From Sphingobacteriales bacterium (GTDB lineage: Bacteria; Bacteroidota; Bacteroidia; Sphingobacteriales; Sphingobacteriaceae), in NCBI GenBank assembly GCA_015655115.1, contig JAATFQ010000184.1:1-32407 (forward strand): a DNA stretch of 32,407 nt, read 5' to 3'. The notes under the pieces were generated by a model that was not told the DNA's origin, did no database searches, and was given only the letters and a program-made list of their open reading frames with translations. Both the position numbers and the translations under genes were made by a program. Below are positions 7,100 through 15,638 of the stretch, in pieces (the stretch's first letter is position 1; every line of letters starts with the position of its first letter).

Positions 7100-8125
7100 A
7101 TGGAACAAAATAATTATCAGGGTAAATTGCAGCGGCCCCTTGGCTCAGGGTTCGACAAAACATCCACCGCTGAACAAGTCATAAATGGTATTGATCTGAC
7201 AGGAAAGATAGCAATCGTTACTGGCGGTCATTCAGGATTAGGCTTAGAAACAACAAAAACGCTGGTGGCTGCCGGGGCGACTGTAATCGTAGCAGCGCGT
7301 GATACCGAAAAAGCAAAGAAAAATCTAGCAGATGTTGCTGGTGTAGAGATAGAACCGCTGGAAATTACAGACCCAAATTCAATAGATGACTTTGCCGGAA
7401 AATTTCTGGCTTCTGGCAGAGTGCTGCATTTACTTTTCAATAATGCAGGCATTATGTGGACGCCCTTACAGCGTGATCAACGAGGTTATGAAGCTCAGTT
7501 TTCGACCAATCACCTCGGCCATTTTCATCTGACAGCGAGGCTTTGGCCAGCTCTGGAGCTCGCTGAAGGAGCTAGAGTGATCAATACTTCTTCCTGGGGA
7601 CATCATGCTTCTTCTGTAATATTTGAGGATCCTAATTTCGAACATAGAGCTTATGACCCGATGCAGGCTTATGGGCAATCCAAAACGGCTAATATTTTAT
7701 TTGCGCTAGAATTAGACAACCGTGGTAAACAATACGGTGTTCGTGCTTATTCATTACATCCTGGTTTGATATTAAGCACTGATCTTGGTCGTTCTATAGG
7801 CTTGGATACGATGAAAATCCTGGGCATGGCTGATGAGGAAGGTAACTACATTCAAAAGGAATTTACTGGAGTAAAAAGTGCTCAGCAAGGAATTTCTACG
7901 CAAATATGGTGTGCAACCAGCCCTCAGTTAAATGACATCGGTGGCGTGTATTGTGAAAATACCGACATAGCTTTATTAGATACAGATTTCGATCCTACTG
8001 AGAACTGGGGAGATGACGTTGAAAAGATCAGTGGCGTGATGCCATTTGCCCTGGATGCGAAAGCTGCTAAGCAGTTATGGACCTTAAGCGAAGAACTTAC
8101 AGGTGTAAAATTTGACATTTTATAA
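7100..8125 (+). CDS. SDR-family oxidoreductase (retinol-dehydrogenase-like)
   Basis: A 341-residue short-chain dehydrogenase. The cofactor motif TGGHSGLG is at residues 41-48, preceded by an unusually long ~35-residue N-terminal lead. NNAG is at 114-117, the catalytic Ser region (NTSSWG) is near 164, and Y191 with K195 forms YGQSK. A basic/acidic pair after the second strand (AARD) suggests NADP(H) preference. The length and the central HHAS and FEDPNFE segments match the WW-oxidoreductase/retinol-dehydrogenase-like SDRs found in many bacteria. The substrate is unknown, and the protein is cytoplasmic. The gene has an activator-type promoter (direct repeat 7010-7047, -7 box 7069-7076). The AraC gene that follows it behind a hairpin is the obvious candidate regulator. 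Confidence 0.92.
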   Translation: MEQNNYQGKLQRPLGSGFDKTSTAEQVINGIDLTGKIAIVTGGHSGLGLETTKTLVAAGATVIVAARDTEKAKKNLADVAGVEIEPLEITDPNSIDDFAGKFLASGRVLHLLFNNAGIMWTPLQRDQRGYEAQFSTNHLGHFHLTARLWPALELAEGARVINTSSWGHHASSVIFEDPNFEHRAYDPMQAYGQSKTANILFALELDNRGKQYGVRAYSLHPGLILSTDLGRSIGLDTMKILGMADEEGNYIQKEFTGVKSAQQGISTQIWCATSPQLNDIGGVYCENTDIALLDTDFDPTENWGDDVEKISGVMPFALDAKAAKQLWTLSEELTGVKFDIL

Positions 8126-8138
8126 TTCTATTAAACGA

Positions 8139-8177
8139 AAAGAAATCTGGTCAAATTAAATTTGGCCGGATTTCTTT
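8139..8177 (+). terminator. Strong hairpin between the SDR gene and the AraC gene
   Basis: The arm from 8139 (AAAGAAATCTGGTCAAA) pairs with the arm ending at 8177 over about 17 bases. Two of the pairs are G-U wobbles and the loop is short. TTTATTTAT follows directly. It starts 13 bases after the SDR stop and ends 14 bases before the AraC ATG. It can therefore end the SDR transcript and limit read-through into the regulator gene. Confidence 0.75.
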
Positions 8178-8191
8178 ATTTATCTTGTGTT

Positions 8192-9004
8192 ATGGCAGTG
8201 AAACAGATAAACCGGTATGCAGAAATTGTCCTGGCATGCACAGAGGACCGGCACTATAGAAAAGAGATGATTTTAGACGATCATTCTTTGGTGCGCGTGA
8301 TTTCGGGTGAATTAAAGGTTATTCAGGCAAACAGCAATTATACCTTTGAAGCTGGCGATACGCTCCTGTTTCCTAGAAATCAGTTAGCTACTCTAATTAA
8401 ATATCCAAAAGACGGAAGGGATTATAAGGCGGTAGTGATGAGGTTAACTGCATGCCGGCTCAGGGACTATTACACTAAAAATAAATTCGTAGCGCATCAG
8501 CCTTATGCTCATAAAGTAATACCACTCGAGAAAAACATCTTATTGGAGAGTTTCTTCGCATCCTTATTGCCCTATTTTGAGTTGGAAGATAAATTACCTG
8601 AAGAACTTGGCTTCTTAAAAATGGAAGAAGCCATTACTATTCTCCGCACCCTGGATAAAGATATCAATAATATTTTGTCAGATTTTTCTGAGCCGGGCAA
8701 GATCAACCTGACAGAGTTCATGGAAAAAAATTATATGTTTAATGTTAACCTGGAGAAGTTTGGTAGTTTAACAGGCCGCAGCCTGACCACTTTTAAACGG
8801 GATTTCAAAGCTGCATTCCATACAAGCCCCCAAAAATGGCTGACACAAAAAAGGCTGGAATTGGCACATTATCAGCTGTCAATAGGGAAAAGAAAGCCAG
8901 TGGATGTATATTACGAAACAGGTTTTGAAAATCTGTCTCATTTTTCTTACGCTTTTAAAAAGCATTTTGGTTATTCGCCATCGATGATCAGCGAACAATT
9001 TTGA
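8192..9004 (+). CDS. AraC-family transcriptional regulator
   Basis: A 270-residue protein from the ATG at 8192. A TTG at 8162 would start inside the hairpin and is rejected. The N-terminal ~120 residues follow the cupin-like sensing fold (SGELKVIQANSNYTFEAGD, split here as SGELKV then FEAGD). The C-terminal ~100 residues are the double helix-turn-helix: NLEKFGSLTGRSLTTFKRDFK, then YYETGFENLSHFSYAFKKHFGYSPS, the classic AraC signature. It probably activates the preceding SDR gene through the direct repeat at 7010-7047. Its ATG lies only 14 bases past a terminator-like hairpin, so its own expression may depend on partial read-through. The inducer is unknown. Confidence 0.92.
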   Translation: MAVKQINRYAEIVLACTEDRHYRKEMILDDHSLVRVISGELKVIQANSNYTFEAGDTLLFPRNQLATLIKYPKDGRDYKAVVMRLTACRLRDYYTKNKFVAHQPYAHKVIPLEKNILLESFFASLLPYFELEDKLPEELGFLKMEEAITILRTLDKDINNILSDFSEPGKINLTEFMEKNYMFNVNLEKFGSLTGRSLTTFKRDFKAAFHTSPQKWLTQKRLELAHYQLSIGKRKPVDVYYETGFENLSHFSYAFKKHFGYSPSMISEQF

Positions 9005-9072
9005 TACATAACAAAGGATGCAAACCTCTGCAGAACTATAACACTTTATGCTGATTTCTTTGTTAGGCTTAA

Positions 9073-9819
9073 ATGAATATTGCTTTTATGATGAGATTTA
9101 TTGCGTTTATCCCCCTTTTGTTTGTCTGCAGTACTTGTTTTTCACAGTTTAATGATAGTACCAATTATGTCATTAACTATAACACCGGGGGATCGGTAAA
9201 TAAAACAAATGACAGTAAAAACTACTTGCTGAACAACGCAGTACGTTTCGGGATAAAGAAAAAAACGATAAGCCTCAATTTTAATAATAATTGGGTATAT
9301 GGCAAACAGAACCGGCAGCTAACTAATAATGATTTCTCTTCTTCGCTTGATTTTAACTTATATAAAACCTTTCCTCATTTCTTTTATTGGGGTTTGCTGA
9401 ACTACAATACGAGTAAATCATTAAAAATAAATAACCAGTTACTGTCCGGAGCAGGAATCGCCTACAGTATATATGACCGGGAGGATGCTTATCTGAATAT
9501 AAGTGACGGGATCTTATTTGATAGCAGTGATCTCATACTTGAATCTGGTATAAATGATGTTTACCACACTTATAGAAATTCATTGCGCCTTACCTTCAAT
9601 TTTGTGATCAGGAAGATGATCGTGCTGAATAGCTCTTCTTTTTTACAGAGTTCGCTAAATAATGGGGACGACTATATCGTCAAATCCAATTCTTCAATCT
9701 CTTTCAAGGTAAACAGATGGCTAAGCCTGACCACAAATTTTAATTATAACAGTATATCCAGAACAGACAGGGAGAACTCTCTACTCAGTTATGGATTAAC
9801 TTTTGAAAGGTATTTCTGA
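9073..9819 (+). CDS. Outer-membrane beta-barrel protein, DUF481-like
   Basis: A 248-residue secreted protein. The N-terminus MNIAFMMRFIAFIPLLFVCSTCFSQ is a signal peptide. Translation could start at 9073 or at the third Met (9091). The mature part is made of alternating hydrophobic/polar strands rich in Asn, Ser, Tyr and Phe, and it ends in FERYF with a C-terminal Phe, as outer-membrane barrels do. From memory the pattern (YVINYNTGGSVNKTNDSKNY, the opening strand repeat) fits the DUF481 family of salt-inducible or YdiY-like outer-membrane proteins. The function is unknown. It lies 68 bp after the AraC gene on the same strand and converges with the PNPOx-like gene. Confidence 0.7.
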   Translation: MNIAFMMRFIAFIPLLFVCSTCFSQFNDSTNYVINYNTGGSVNKTNDSKNYLLNNAVRFGIKKKTISLNFNNNWVYGKQNRQLTNNDFSSSLDFNLYKTFPHFFYWGLLNYNTSKSLKINNQLLSGAGIAYSIYDREDAYLNISDGILFDSSDLILESGINDVYHTYRNSLRLTFNFVIRKMIVLNSSSFLQSSLNNGDDYIVKSNSSISFKVNRWLSLTTNFNYNSISRTDRENSLLSYGLTFERYF

Positions 9820-9907
9820 TAATTTTAATTTGGCGAGTCCAGGCCTATTGACCTATGGTCACGAATATTTGATTGCTATAATGCTTGCATATGGCATTAT
9901 AATTAGT

Positions 9908-10516
9908 TTACAGTTGTTTTCCCCTGAGTTCTTTAAGTTCTTGTTCCAGTTTATCAATATACTTCTTTTGCGGTTCAAGCAGTTCTCTAACTTCTTCCAG
10001 ACTGTATTTTGGAATGATGTGCTGTGGACAGTTCCAATCGTAGGCCTTGATCCTGAAAATCATTATCCGCTCTGGCTTAAACTTATAGTCCTTCGGACGG
10101 AGGAATTCATAAAGGCTACTGTCTTCCTGCAATTCTATCAGCTCTGCCTCTGCATAAATTTTTAACCTTGTTCTTAGCGGATAGGATAATAAAATAAGAG
10201 AGACCTTTGGGTTAACTGAAATATTACCGGCGGAGATGTATTGCCGGTTTCCTATAAAATCCACGATCCCCAGAGTCGATTTGTCAATCACCCGGATAAA
10301 ACCTTTGGGACCACCGCGGTGCTGGATGTAAGGATAATCATTTTCACCGAAAGATGCAAGGTAAAAGCTGTCAATCTGGCTAATAAAATCCGTTTCATAA
10401 TCAGTGAGCCCATCAACGTAGCTCATTTTTTCCATCCGTTCATAACTGAGCCTGCTCCCCAGCCTTTCCTGTAATGTTTTGACTGCTTCTGTGAATGCAA
10501 GTTCCGAATAATTCAT
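9908..10516 (-). CDS. Pyridoxamine 5'-phosphate oxidase-like flavoprotein
   Basis: A 202-residue protein of the split-barrel FMN-binding PNPOx-like superfamily (COG3576-like). Family traits visible are SQIDSFYLASFGENDYPYIQH, read here as the strand SFYLASFGE followed by PYIQHRGGPKGFIRV, and the GNRQYISAGNISVNPKVSLI block that lines the flavin site. The C-terminus is a charged helix (KYIDKLEQELKELRG). It is cytoplasmic. It is not the vitamin-B6 enzyme PdxH, which is about 215 residues with a different C-terminus, and members of this group often reduce or detoxify small molecules. It begins 5 bp after the end of the frameshifted GAPDH frame on the same strand, so the two are almost certainly one operon. 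Confidence 0.85.
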   Translation of the reverse strand: MNYSELAFTEAVKTLQERLGSRLSYERMEKMSYVDGLTDYETDFISQIDSFYLASFGENDYPYIQHRGGPKGFIRVIDKSTLGIVDFIGNRQYISAGNISVNPKVSLILLSYPLRTRLKIYAEAELIELQEDSSLYEFLRPKDYKFKPERIMIFRIKAYDWNCPQHIIPKYSLEEVRELLEPQKKYIDKLEQELKELRGKQL

Positions 10517-10521
10517 CTCCG

Positions 10522-11532
10522 TTATTTTAGTTTTTCAATGACCCCTGAGGACCTTAAAGGGACTGGATCTGTCTGATCATCTGGTTGGTAAAACCCCATT
10601 CGTTGTCGTACCAGGCCCTTCACCAGGTCTCCATCTACTACCCTGGTCATAGCCAGGTCCACAATAGCCGCAAACGGGCTTTTGACAATGTCAGTGGAGA
10701 CCAAAGGTTCGTCGGTGATGCTGATCACATATCTATACCGTTCTGATGCGGCTTCATCTTCCAGGATGGAATTGATCTCTTCTGCAGTGGTCGGCCGCTC
10801 AGCGATGAATGTAACATCAGATATGGAACCTACAGGAACGGGGACTCTAACGGCCACTCCGTCAAACTTTCCCAGGTATTGCGGGAGGGCTTTAGTAGTT
10901 GCAATTGCAGCACCTGTTGCAGCAGGTGCAAGATTGATTCCTGCTGTCCTGCCCATTCGCGGTTCTTTTTTTGAAGGTGCATCCATCAATGTCTGCGATG
11001 CTGTATAGGCATGCGTCGTATTTAATATTGCTTTTTTAATGCCAATCCTCCTTCCAAGAATTTCAATGATGGGGCTGATATTATTTGTAGTACAACTGGC
11101 ACAGGAAAAGATACTTACCTTGCCGTCTTCTGTATTTACACCGTGGACCACAGTAGGCGTATCTTTTGTCGGACCTGAAATTACGACGAATTTTGCGCCT
11201 GAAGCCAGATGCTTTTCACCGTCTGCTTTACTGGTAAATAAACCTGTACTTTCAATGACCACGTCTGCGTTGAGTTGCTTCCAGGGGAGATCAGCAATAT
11301 CTTTTAGTGAGGTATACCGGAAAGATTTATCATCGATATAAATCCGGTCGTCCTTATGGGAGATGGCTTTTTCATATTTGCCGTAAATACTGTCGTATTT
11401 CAACAGGTAAACGGCATTTTCTATGCTCATCAGGTCGTTTACGCCTACTAGTTCCAAACCTTCTGTTGCGAGGATGACTTTCAGAGAAGCACGGCCAATC
11501 CTACCCAGTCCGTTGATTGCTATTCTTTTCAT
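10522..11532 (-). pseudogene. gap: Glyceraldehyde-3-phosphate dehydrogenase with frameshifted C-terminus
   Basis: A type I GAPDH of 336 codons. It has the Rossmann start INGLGRIGR, D33 for NAD preference, the nucleophile C147 in SCASCTTN, and H174 in THAYTAS. After K305 (DGDLVK) the frame changes. The bases read in the +1 frame from 10616 encode AWYDNEWGFTNQMIRQIQSL and then a stop at 10554-10556. This is the conserved GAPDH C-terminus with the nicotinamide-binding Asn and Tyr. Compared with the usual K-V-x-A-W, five bases are missing near 10617. The actual frame therefore reads unrelated residues and overruns to 10522. The shifted DNA is otherwise perfectly conserved, so the event is recent or a sequencing error. 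The SCASC form (Cys at the usual Asn) belongs, from memory, to a divergent GAPDH subfamily. It is probably a second copy. Confidence 0.85.
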
Positions 11533-11988
11533 ATTATTATTTCTTAAGTATGATTTAATTACGGATACTTCCTGATGAAGGAAGTGATAAACCGCATTTC
11601 AAAGTTAAAGAACCCCGATTTATCACCAATGGCTTTTGCTATCATACAATTTATAAGTGTTATTATATCTATGATCTCAAGTCTCCTCTTTTGGCTGAGT
11701 AGATCCATTCTTCAATTATAATTTTAGTGATAACTCATATGATTCAGGTGATATAAAAAATCCTTTTGCTGTCTATACTTTTGGATATCGGGTATCGGAT
11801 TCCGATAGGATTTAAACCGGGTACCAGCGAGCTCATGTTAGCATCATAAGCTTTAAACTGCCGAAGGCGGCCAGAAGAAAATAACCACCAGAGGCAGTTT
11901 GCAGACAATAAAAACGTAAGAAACTACTAAAAAAACAATATGAACTAATAACAAAACAATAAGTGCTACTTAAAACAAATATATCGAC
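11533..11988. other. 456-bp divergent intergenic region with three inverted repeats
   Basis: No gene was found between the divergent gap and hydrolase genes. Three dyads are visible. ACTTCCT-N5-AGGAAGT (11567-11585) lies in the gap leader. GTGATAAA-N27-TTTATCAC (11584-11626) overlaps it by two bases. TATCGGA-T-TCCGATA (11793-11807) lies 181 bp upstream of the hydrolase. No full TTTG/TAnnTTTG promoter could be placed with confidence. Confidence 0.5.
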
Positions 11989-12861
11989 ATGAAAAATCAA
12001 ACCACTCATCAATTTATTGACATCAATGGCGTCAATATTTTTTACCGTGAAGCGGGACCAAAGAATGCACCAACACTCGTTTTGTTGCATGGTTATCCGG
12101 CTTCGTCTCACATGTTTAGAAACCTGATCACACAGCTGTCAGACAAGTATCATCTGATCGCACCGGACTATCCGGGTTATGGACGAAGCGAACAGCCTCC
12201 AATAGCTGACTTTGCTTACACCTTTGATAATTTCGCCTCTATTGTTGAAACTCTGCTGGGTAAACTGGGTATTTCCAGATACAGCTTATACCTGATGGAC
12301 TATGGTGCACCTGTCGGCTGGAGAATTGCATCTAAACACCCGGAAAAGATCGATACTTTAATTGTTCAGAATGGCTGTGCTTATGAAGAAGGGCTCGAAA
12401 CGTTCTGGGATCCGTTTAAAGCTTACTGGAAAGACAGAAATGATAAAGAAGCGGAAACAACACTGGCTACATTCCACAACCCTGACGGACTAAAATGGCA
12501 ATATACTCATGGTGTAGCCACCCCTGCTGTCATCAGCCCCGACAACTGGGAAATTGATCTGCGTCACCTGGAGCGGCCAGAGAATGGTCAGATCCAATTG
12601 GATCTCTTCTATGATTATGGGACCAATCCGCCACAATATCCGAAATGGCAGCAATATTTCAGAGACTACAATCCTGAAATGCTGATTGTGTATGGTAAGA
12701 ATGATTACATTTTTCCGGTAGGCGGTGCAGAAGCATATAAAAAAGATGTAAAAAACCTGGAATACCACTTATTTGACGCCGGGCATTTTGCCCTGGAAAG
12801 CCACGGTGAGGAAATCGGTGAGACGATCAAGGATTTTCTGGACCGCAAGGTGAAGCAATAA
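11989..12861 (+). CDS. Alpha/beta hydrolase, dehalogenase/epoxide-hydrolase-like (Asp nucleophile)
   Basis: A 290-residue cytoplasmic alpha/beta hydrolase. The oxyanion loop is HGYPASS (residues 34-40). The nucleophile elbow reads YLMDYGAPVG, giving D104 instead of Ser. The acid is D239 in GKND and the base is H266 in DAGHF. An Asp nucleophile marks the haloalkane dehalogenase, fluoroacetate dehalogenase and epoxide hydrolase branch, which forms a covalent ester with the substrate. A cap domain rich in Trp and Tyr lies between residues about 130 and 225. A secreted paralogue with the same motif order lies at 20938. A terminator follows at 12942, so the gene is probably monocistronic. The substrate is not known. 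Confidence 0.88.
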   Translation: MKNQTTHQFIDINGVNIFYREAGPKNAPTLVLLHGYPASSHMFRNLITQLSDKYHLIAPDYPGYGRSEQPPIADFAYTFDNFASIVETLLGKLGISRYSLYLMDYGAPVGWRIASKHPEKIDTLIVQNGCAYEEGLETFWDPFKAYWKDRNDKEAETTLATFHNPDGLKWQYTHGVATPAVISPDNWEIDLRHLERPENGQIQLDLFYDYGTNPPQYPKWQQYFRDYNPEMLIVYGKNDYIFPVGGAEAYKKDVKNLEYHLFDAGHFALESHGEEIGETIKDFLDRKVKQ

Positions 12862-12941
12862 GTTGTTTTTATGACAGTAAATTTTGTTGTCTGCTGTACA
12901 GGAAGCTAATACGGACAGGTATGCTCAAATACTAACTGTTC

Positions 12942-12975
12942 CCGAAAGGGCTGAATCTTTGCTCCGCCCTTTCGG
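12942..12975 (+). terminator. Hairpin terminator after the hydrolase
   Basis: Perfect ten-base arms CCGAAAGGGC and GCCCTTTCGG around a 14-base loop. The element lies 80 bases after the hydrolase stop and before the histidine kinase. The T-run is short (TTTC), so termination may be moderate. Confidence 0.65.
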
Positions 12976-13135
12976 TTTCAAAACCAACTCTCAGGATAAA
13001 TAAATGGTAACACATTTAACTATACCGCCTGCATTATCCTTTCTATAAACATTTTGCGATATACCTATTGAATTATTTCGTGGAACTATTAGCCGGCGAT
13101 TCCTTATATTCGCTATAGCTCTATTGAATATCAAT

Positions 13136-15601
13136 ATGAATCATAAATGCCCGCAGATATTTCTTGCTCAATTTTTATCGGTATTGATAAGTATCTCTCT
13201 CATGCTGATATCAATTACGAGCGTAAAGGGACAAGTCAATACATCCGGATATAGCGACGTAGCGAGACAACGATTGCTGATCCGTATCATCGGGCAATAT
13301 CTCCACACTATAAGTCAGGGCCAAATTGATATGGACAGTGCCATCCTCGTTCCGTGTAAACTCTACGGATTTAGTCCGCTTCTTATCCACAATGAGGGCT
13401 ATAGCAACGGGAAACCAACAAATGGGACTCATCTGCTGGATGCAGGAAAAGTAAAGGCAGCAGAGGCATTAAAAGATAAGCTACAAGGCGAACCGCGCAT
13501 GCGAGTACTTGTAGAACTGGCTAGTTACTTTGTTTTCAGGCCTGGCAATACTAAGCCAGACCTCAGGGAAGCTGCGAGGTACATTAACGAAGCGGTACGC
13601 CTGAGCAAAGATCAGTCACCCCAATGGCAAATTGAGAGTATGACACTTAAGGCACACCTGCTTAGTCAATCCGGGCAACCCGATGAAGGTCAGCGTGTCA
13701 TCAATGAAGCCCTGAAGTTATCTGAGCGATCTGGAAACACGCTGGTCAGGGCCCGGACATTAATGAATGCCGGTGAACTGCTTTTTTACGGGAACCCGCT
13801 AAGGCTCTCCTACTTTGAGAAAGCGCTGTCTATTTTCAGATCACAAAAACTGAAAGACAAAGAAATTGAAGCGCTTTCACTGATAAATATTGAATATTTT
13901 GTTACCAAACGCTATGATCTAGCCGAAAAACGTCTGCTAGAGGTCGTCACGCTACAAAAGGACATTAACTTTCGCCAGCAACAATATCCTTATGATGGCC
14001 TCGCCTTTATGGCGCAACGTAAAGGGGAGCTCACCAATGCTTTGGCTTACTCGAACAAGAGTTTAGAATGCCTGACATCAAAAAATGATTCTGTTTTCAA
14101 AAGTTTCTTTTTTGCCCGCCGGGCGATGCTGTATGAACACCTGGGGAATTTTCCGGAATCTATCGGCTGGTATAATAAAGCACTGGAAAAACAGACTGGC
14201 GGAACAAGATTGTTCTGGTACAAATCATTTCTGGGCAAAGTTGGAACACTGAATCAGATCAACAAAGCAAAAGAGGCTTTGTCCATGCTCAACAGGACTG
14301 TAAAACAATTTCCACCCACAAATCTGTTTGAGCAAATGCACGTTGCCTTGTTTTATGGAATAAGTTATGAGAATCTTAAGCAGCTTAACCTGGCAGAGAA
14401 AAACTACAAAGCCTTTCTATCAATTGCAGCGCATTTCCCTTTGGAATATGTTCACGACGAATTTCCTTCTGCATTTTTTCAAATCTCTACGTTTTACCGC
14501 ACTATTGGAAATACTGTCCAGGCCAGGCTACTGCTGGAGCGGGGAAAGAAGTATACTTCCGAATCGGATTTTGAGCGAAAGGAAAACTACTATTACTTTC
14601 TGTTTAAAATCGATTCGACTGAAAAACGCTACTTAAATGCCATTAAAAATATCCAGCTGAGCCACCAGTTTGCAGACTCGGCTTTTAGTTATGACCAGCG
14701 AAAAAAGGTAAACGAATTATTGGTAAAATATGAAGCTGATCAAAAAGACAAGAGCATTAAACTACTTAGCAGCCAGAACCAACTAGCGCAAATCAGGGCA
14801 AAAGAGGCAGACAAGACTAAAAACATTACACTGGCCGGGCTGGCATTACTACTGGTGATTGCTGGATTATTGCTGAACCGTTACCTCATCAAACAAAAAA
14901 CCAATCGCAAACTGCAAGCCAGTCAGCGGGAACTGGACCAGAAAAATGTTTTTTTAGAACAGCTGAATGCCGGACAGGAGAAGTTGCTGAAAGAAAAAGA
15001 ATGGCTCATCAGGGAAGTACATCACCGGGTTAAAAATAATCTTCAGATGGTCACCAGCCTGTTGAGTTCACAATCTGCCTATCTCCATGATAAAGCAGCC
15101 ATCATCGCTGTGAAAGATAGCCTCCGGCGGATGCAGGCAATGTCGATGATTCACCAAAAACTTTACCAGGATGAAAACATATCTACTATTTCAATGGCTG
15201 AATACATATATGAGCTGGCGCGCTATCTGCATGATAGTTTCGATATGGATAACCGGATCGTTTTTAAGCAAAACATTGAACCACTGGAACTTGACGTGGT
15301 ACAGGCGATCCCGCTGGGTCTGATTATTACTGAAAGTATTGTCAATGCCATTAAACATGCATTTCTGAACGAACAACGTGGAATAGTCAATATTCAATTG
15401 CAACGTGACGGCCCTGAATATTTAATCCTAAAGATATCAGATAATGGTAGTGGTATGCATGAAGAAATTGACAAGCTGAGGCCTAAATCATTGGGACTTG
15501 ACCTGATGCAGGGGCTGAGCAGGCAATTACAGGGGACGCTCACAATTGAAAATAACAATGGCGTACAGGTGATTGTCAGGTTTAAGATTTTAAATAAATA
15601 G
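13136..15601 (+). CDS. TPR-containing sensor histidine kinase (HisKA_2 type)
   Basis: An 821-residue protein from the ATG at 13136. A TTG at 13124 is disfavoured. It has a signal peptide (to about residue 32, ending VKG-Q) and then a long periplasmic region of tetratricopeptide-like helical repeats (about 100-500). One membrane segment follows near residues 562-584 (LAGLALLLVIAGLLL), then a coiled-coil linker and a kinase core. The phosphoacceptor motif EVHHRVKNNLQM has H629/H630 and is of the HisKA_2 (LytS/HWE-like) type. The ATP-binding domain shows the N-box ESIVNAIKHAF and the G-box DNGSGMH. It lies 37 bp before a sigma-54 response regulator, which is its obvious partner. The signal is unknown. 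The periplasmic TPR domain suggests protein or peptide sensing. Confidence 0.93.
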   Translation: MNHKCPQIFLAQFLSVLISISLMLISITSVKGQVNTSGYSDVARQRLLIRIIGQYLHTISQGQIDMDSAILVPCKLYGFSPLLIHNEGYSNGKPTNGTHLLDAGKVKAAEALKDKLQGEPRMRVLVELASYFVFRPGNTKPDLREAARYINEAVRLSKDQSPQWQIESMTLKAHLLSQSGQPDEGQRVINEALKLSERSGNTLVRARTLMNAGELLFYGNPLRLSYFEKALSIFRSQKLKDKEIEALSLINIEYFVTKRYDLAEKRLLEVVTLQKDINFRQQQYPYDGLAFMAQRKGELTNALAYSNKSLECLTSKNDSVFKSFFFARRAMLYEHLGNFPESIGWYNKALEKQTGGTRLFWYKSFLGKVGTLNQINKAKEALSMLNRTVKQFPPTNLFEQMHVALFYGISYENLKQLNLAEKNYKAFLSIAAHFPLEYVHDEFPSAFFQISTFYRTIGNTVQARLLLERGKKYTSESDFERKENYYYFLFKIDSTEKRYLNAIKNIQLSHQFADSAFSYDQRKKVNELLVKYEADQKDKSIKLLSSQNQLAQIRAKEADKTKNITLAGLALLLVIAGLLLNRYLIKQKTNRKLQASQRELDQKNVFLEQLNAGQEKLLKEKEWLIREVHHRVKNNLQMVTSLLSSQSAYLHDKAAIIAVKDSLRRMQAMSMIHQKLYQDENISTISMAEYIYELARYLHDSFDMDNRIVFKQNIEPLELDVVQAIPLGLIITESIVNAIKHAFLNEQRGIVNIQLQRDGPEYLILKISDNGSGMHEEIDKLRPKSLGLDLMQGLSRQLQGTLTIENNNGVQVIVRFKILNK

Positions 15602-15638
15602 TTTATGACTACCTCAGCTGATATATCGCAATCAAAAC

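Noticed and set aside
9803..10165. 120-codon plus-strand frame opposite the PNPOx-like gene
   Set aside because: It lies almost wholly antisense to a well-supported flavoprotein gene, begins inside the preceding gene's end and shows only composition-driven hydrophobic stretches.
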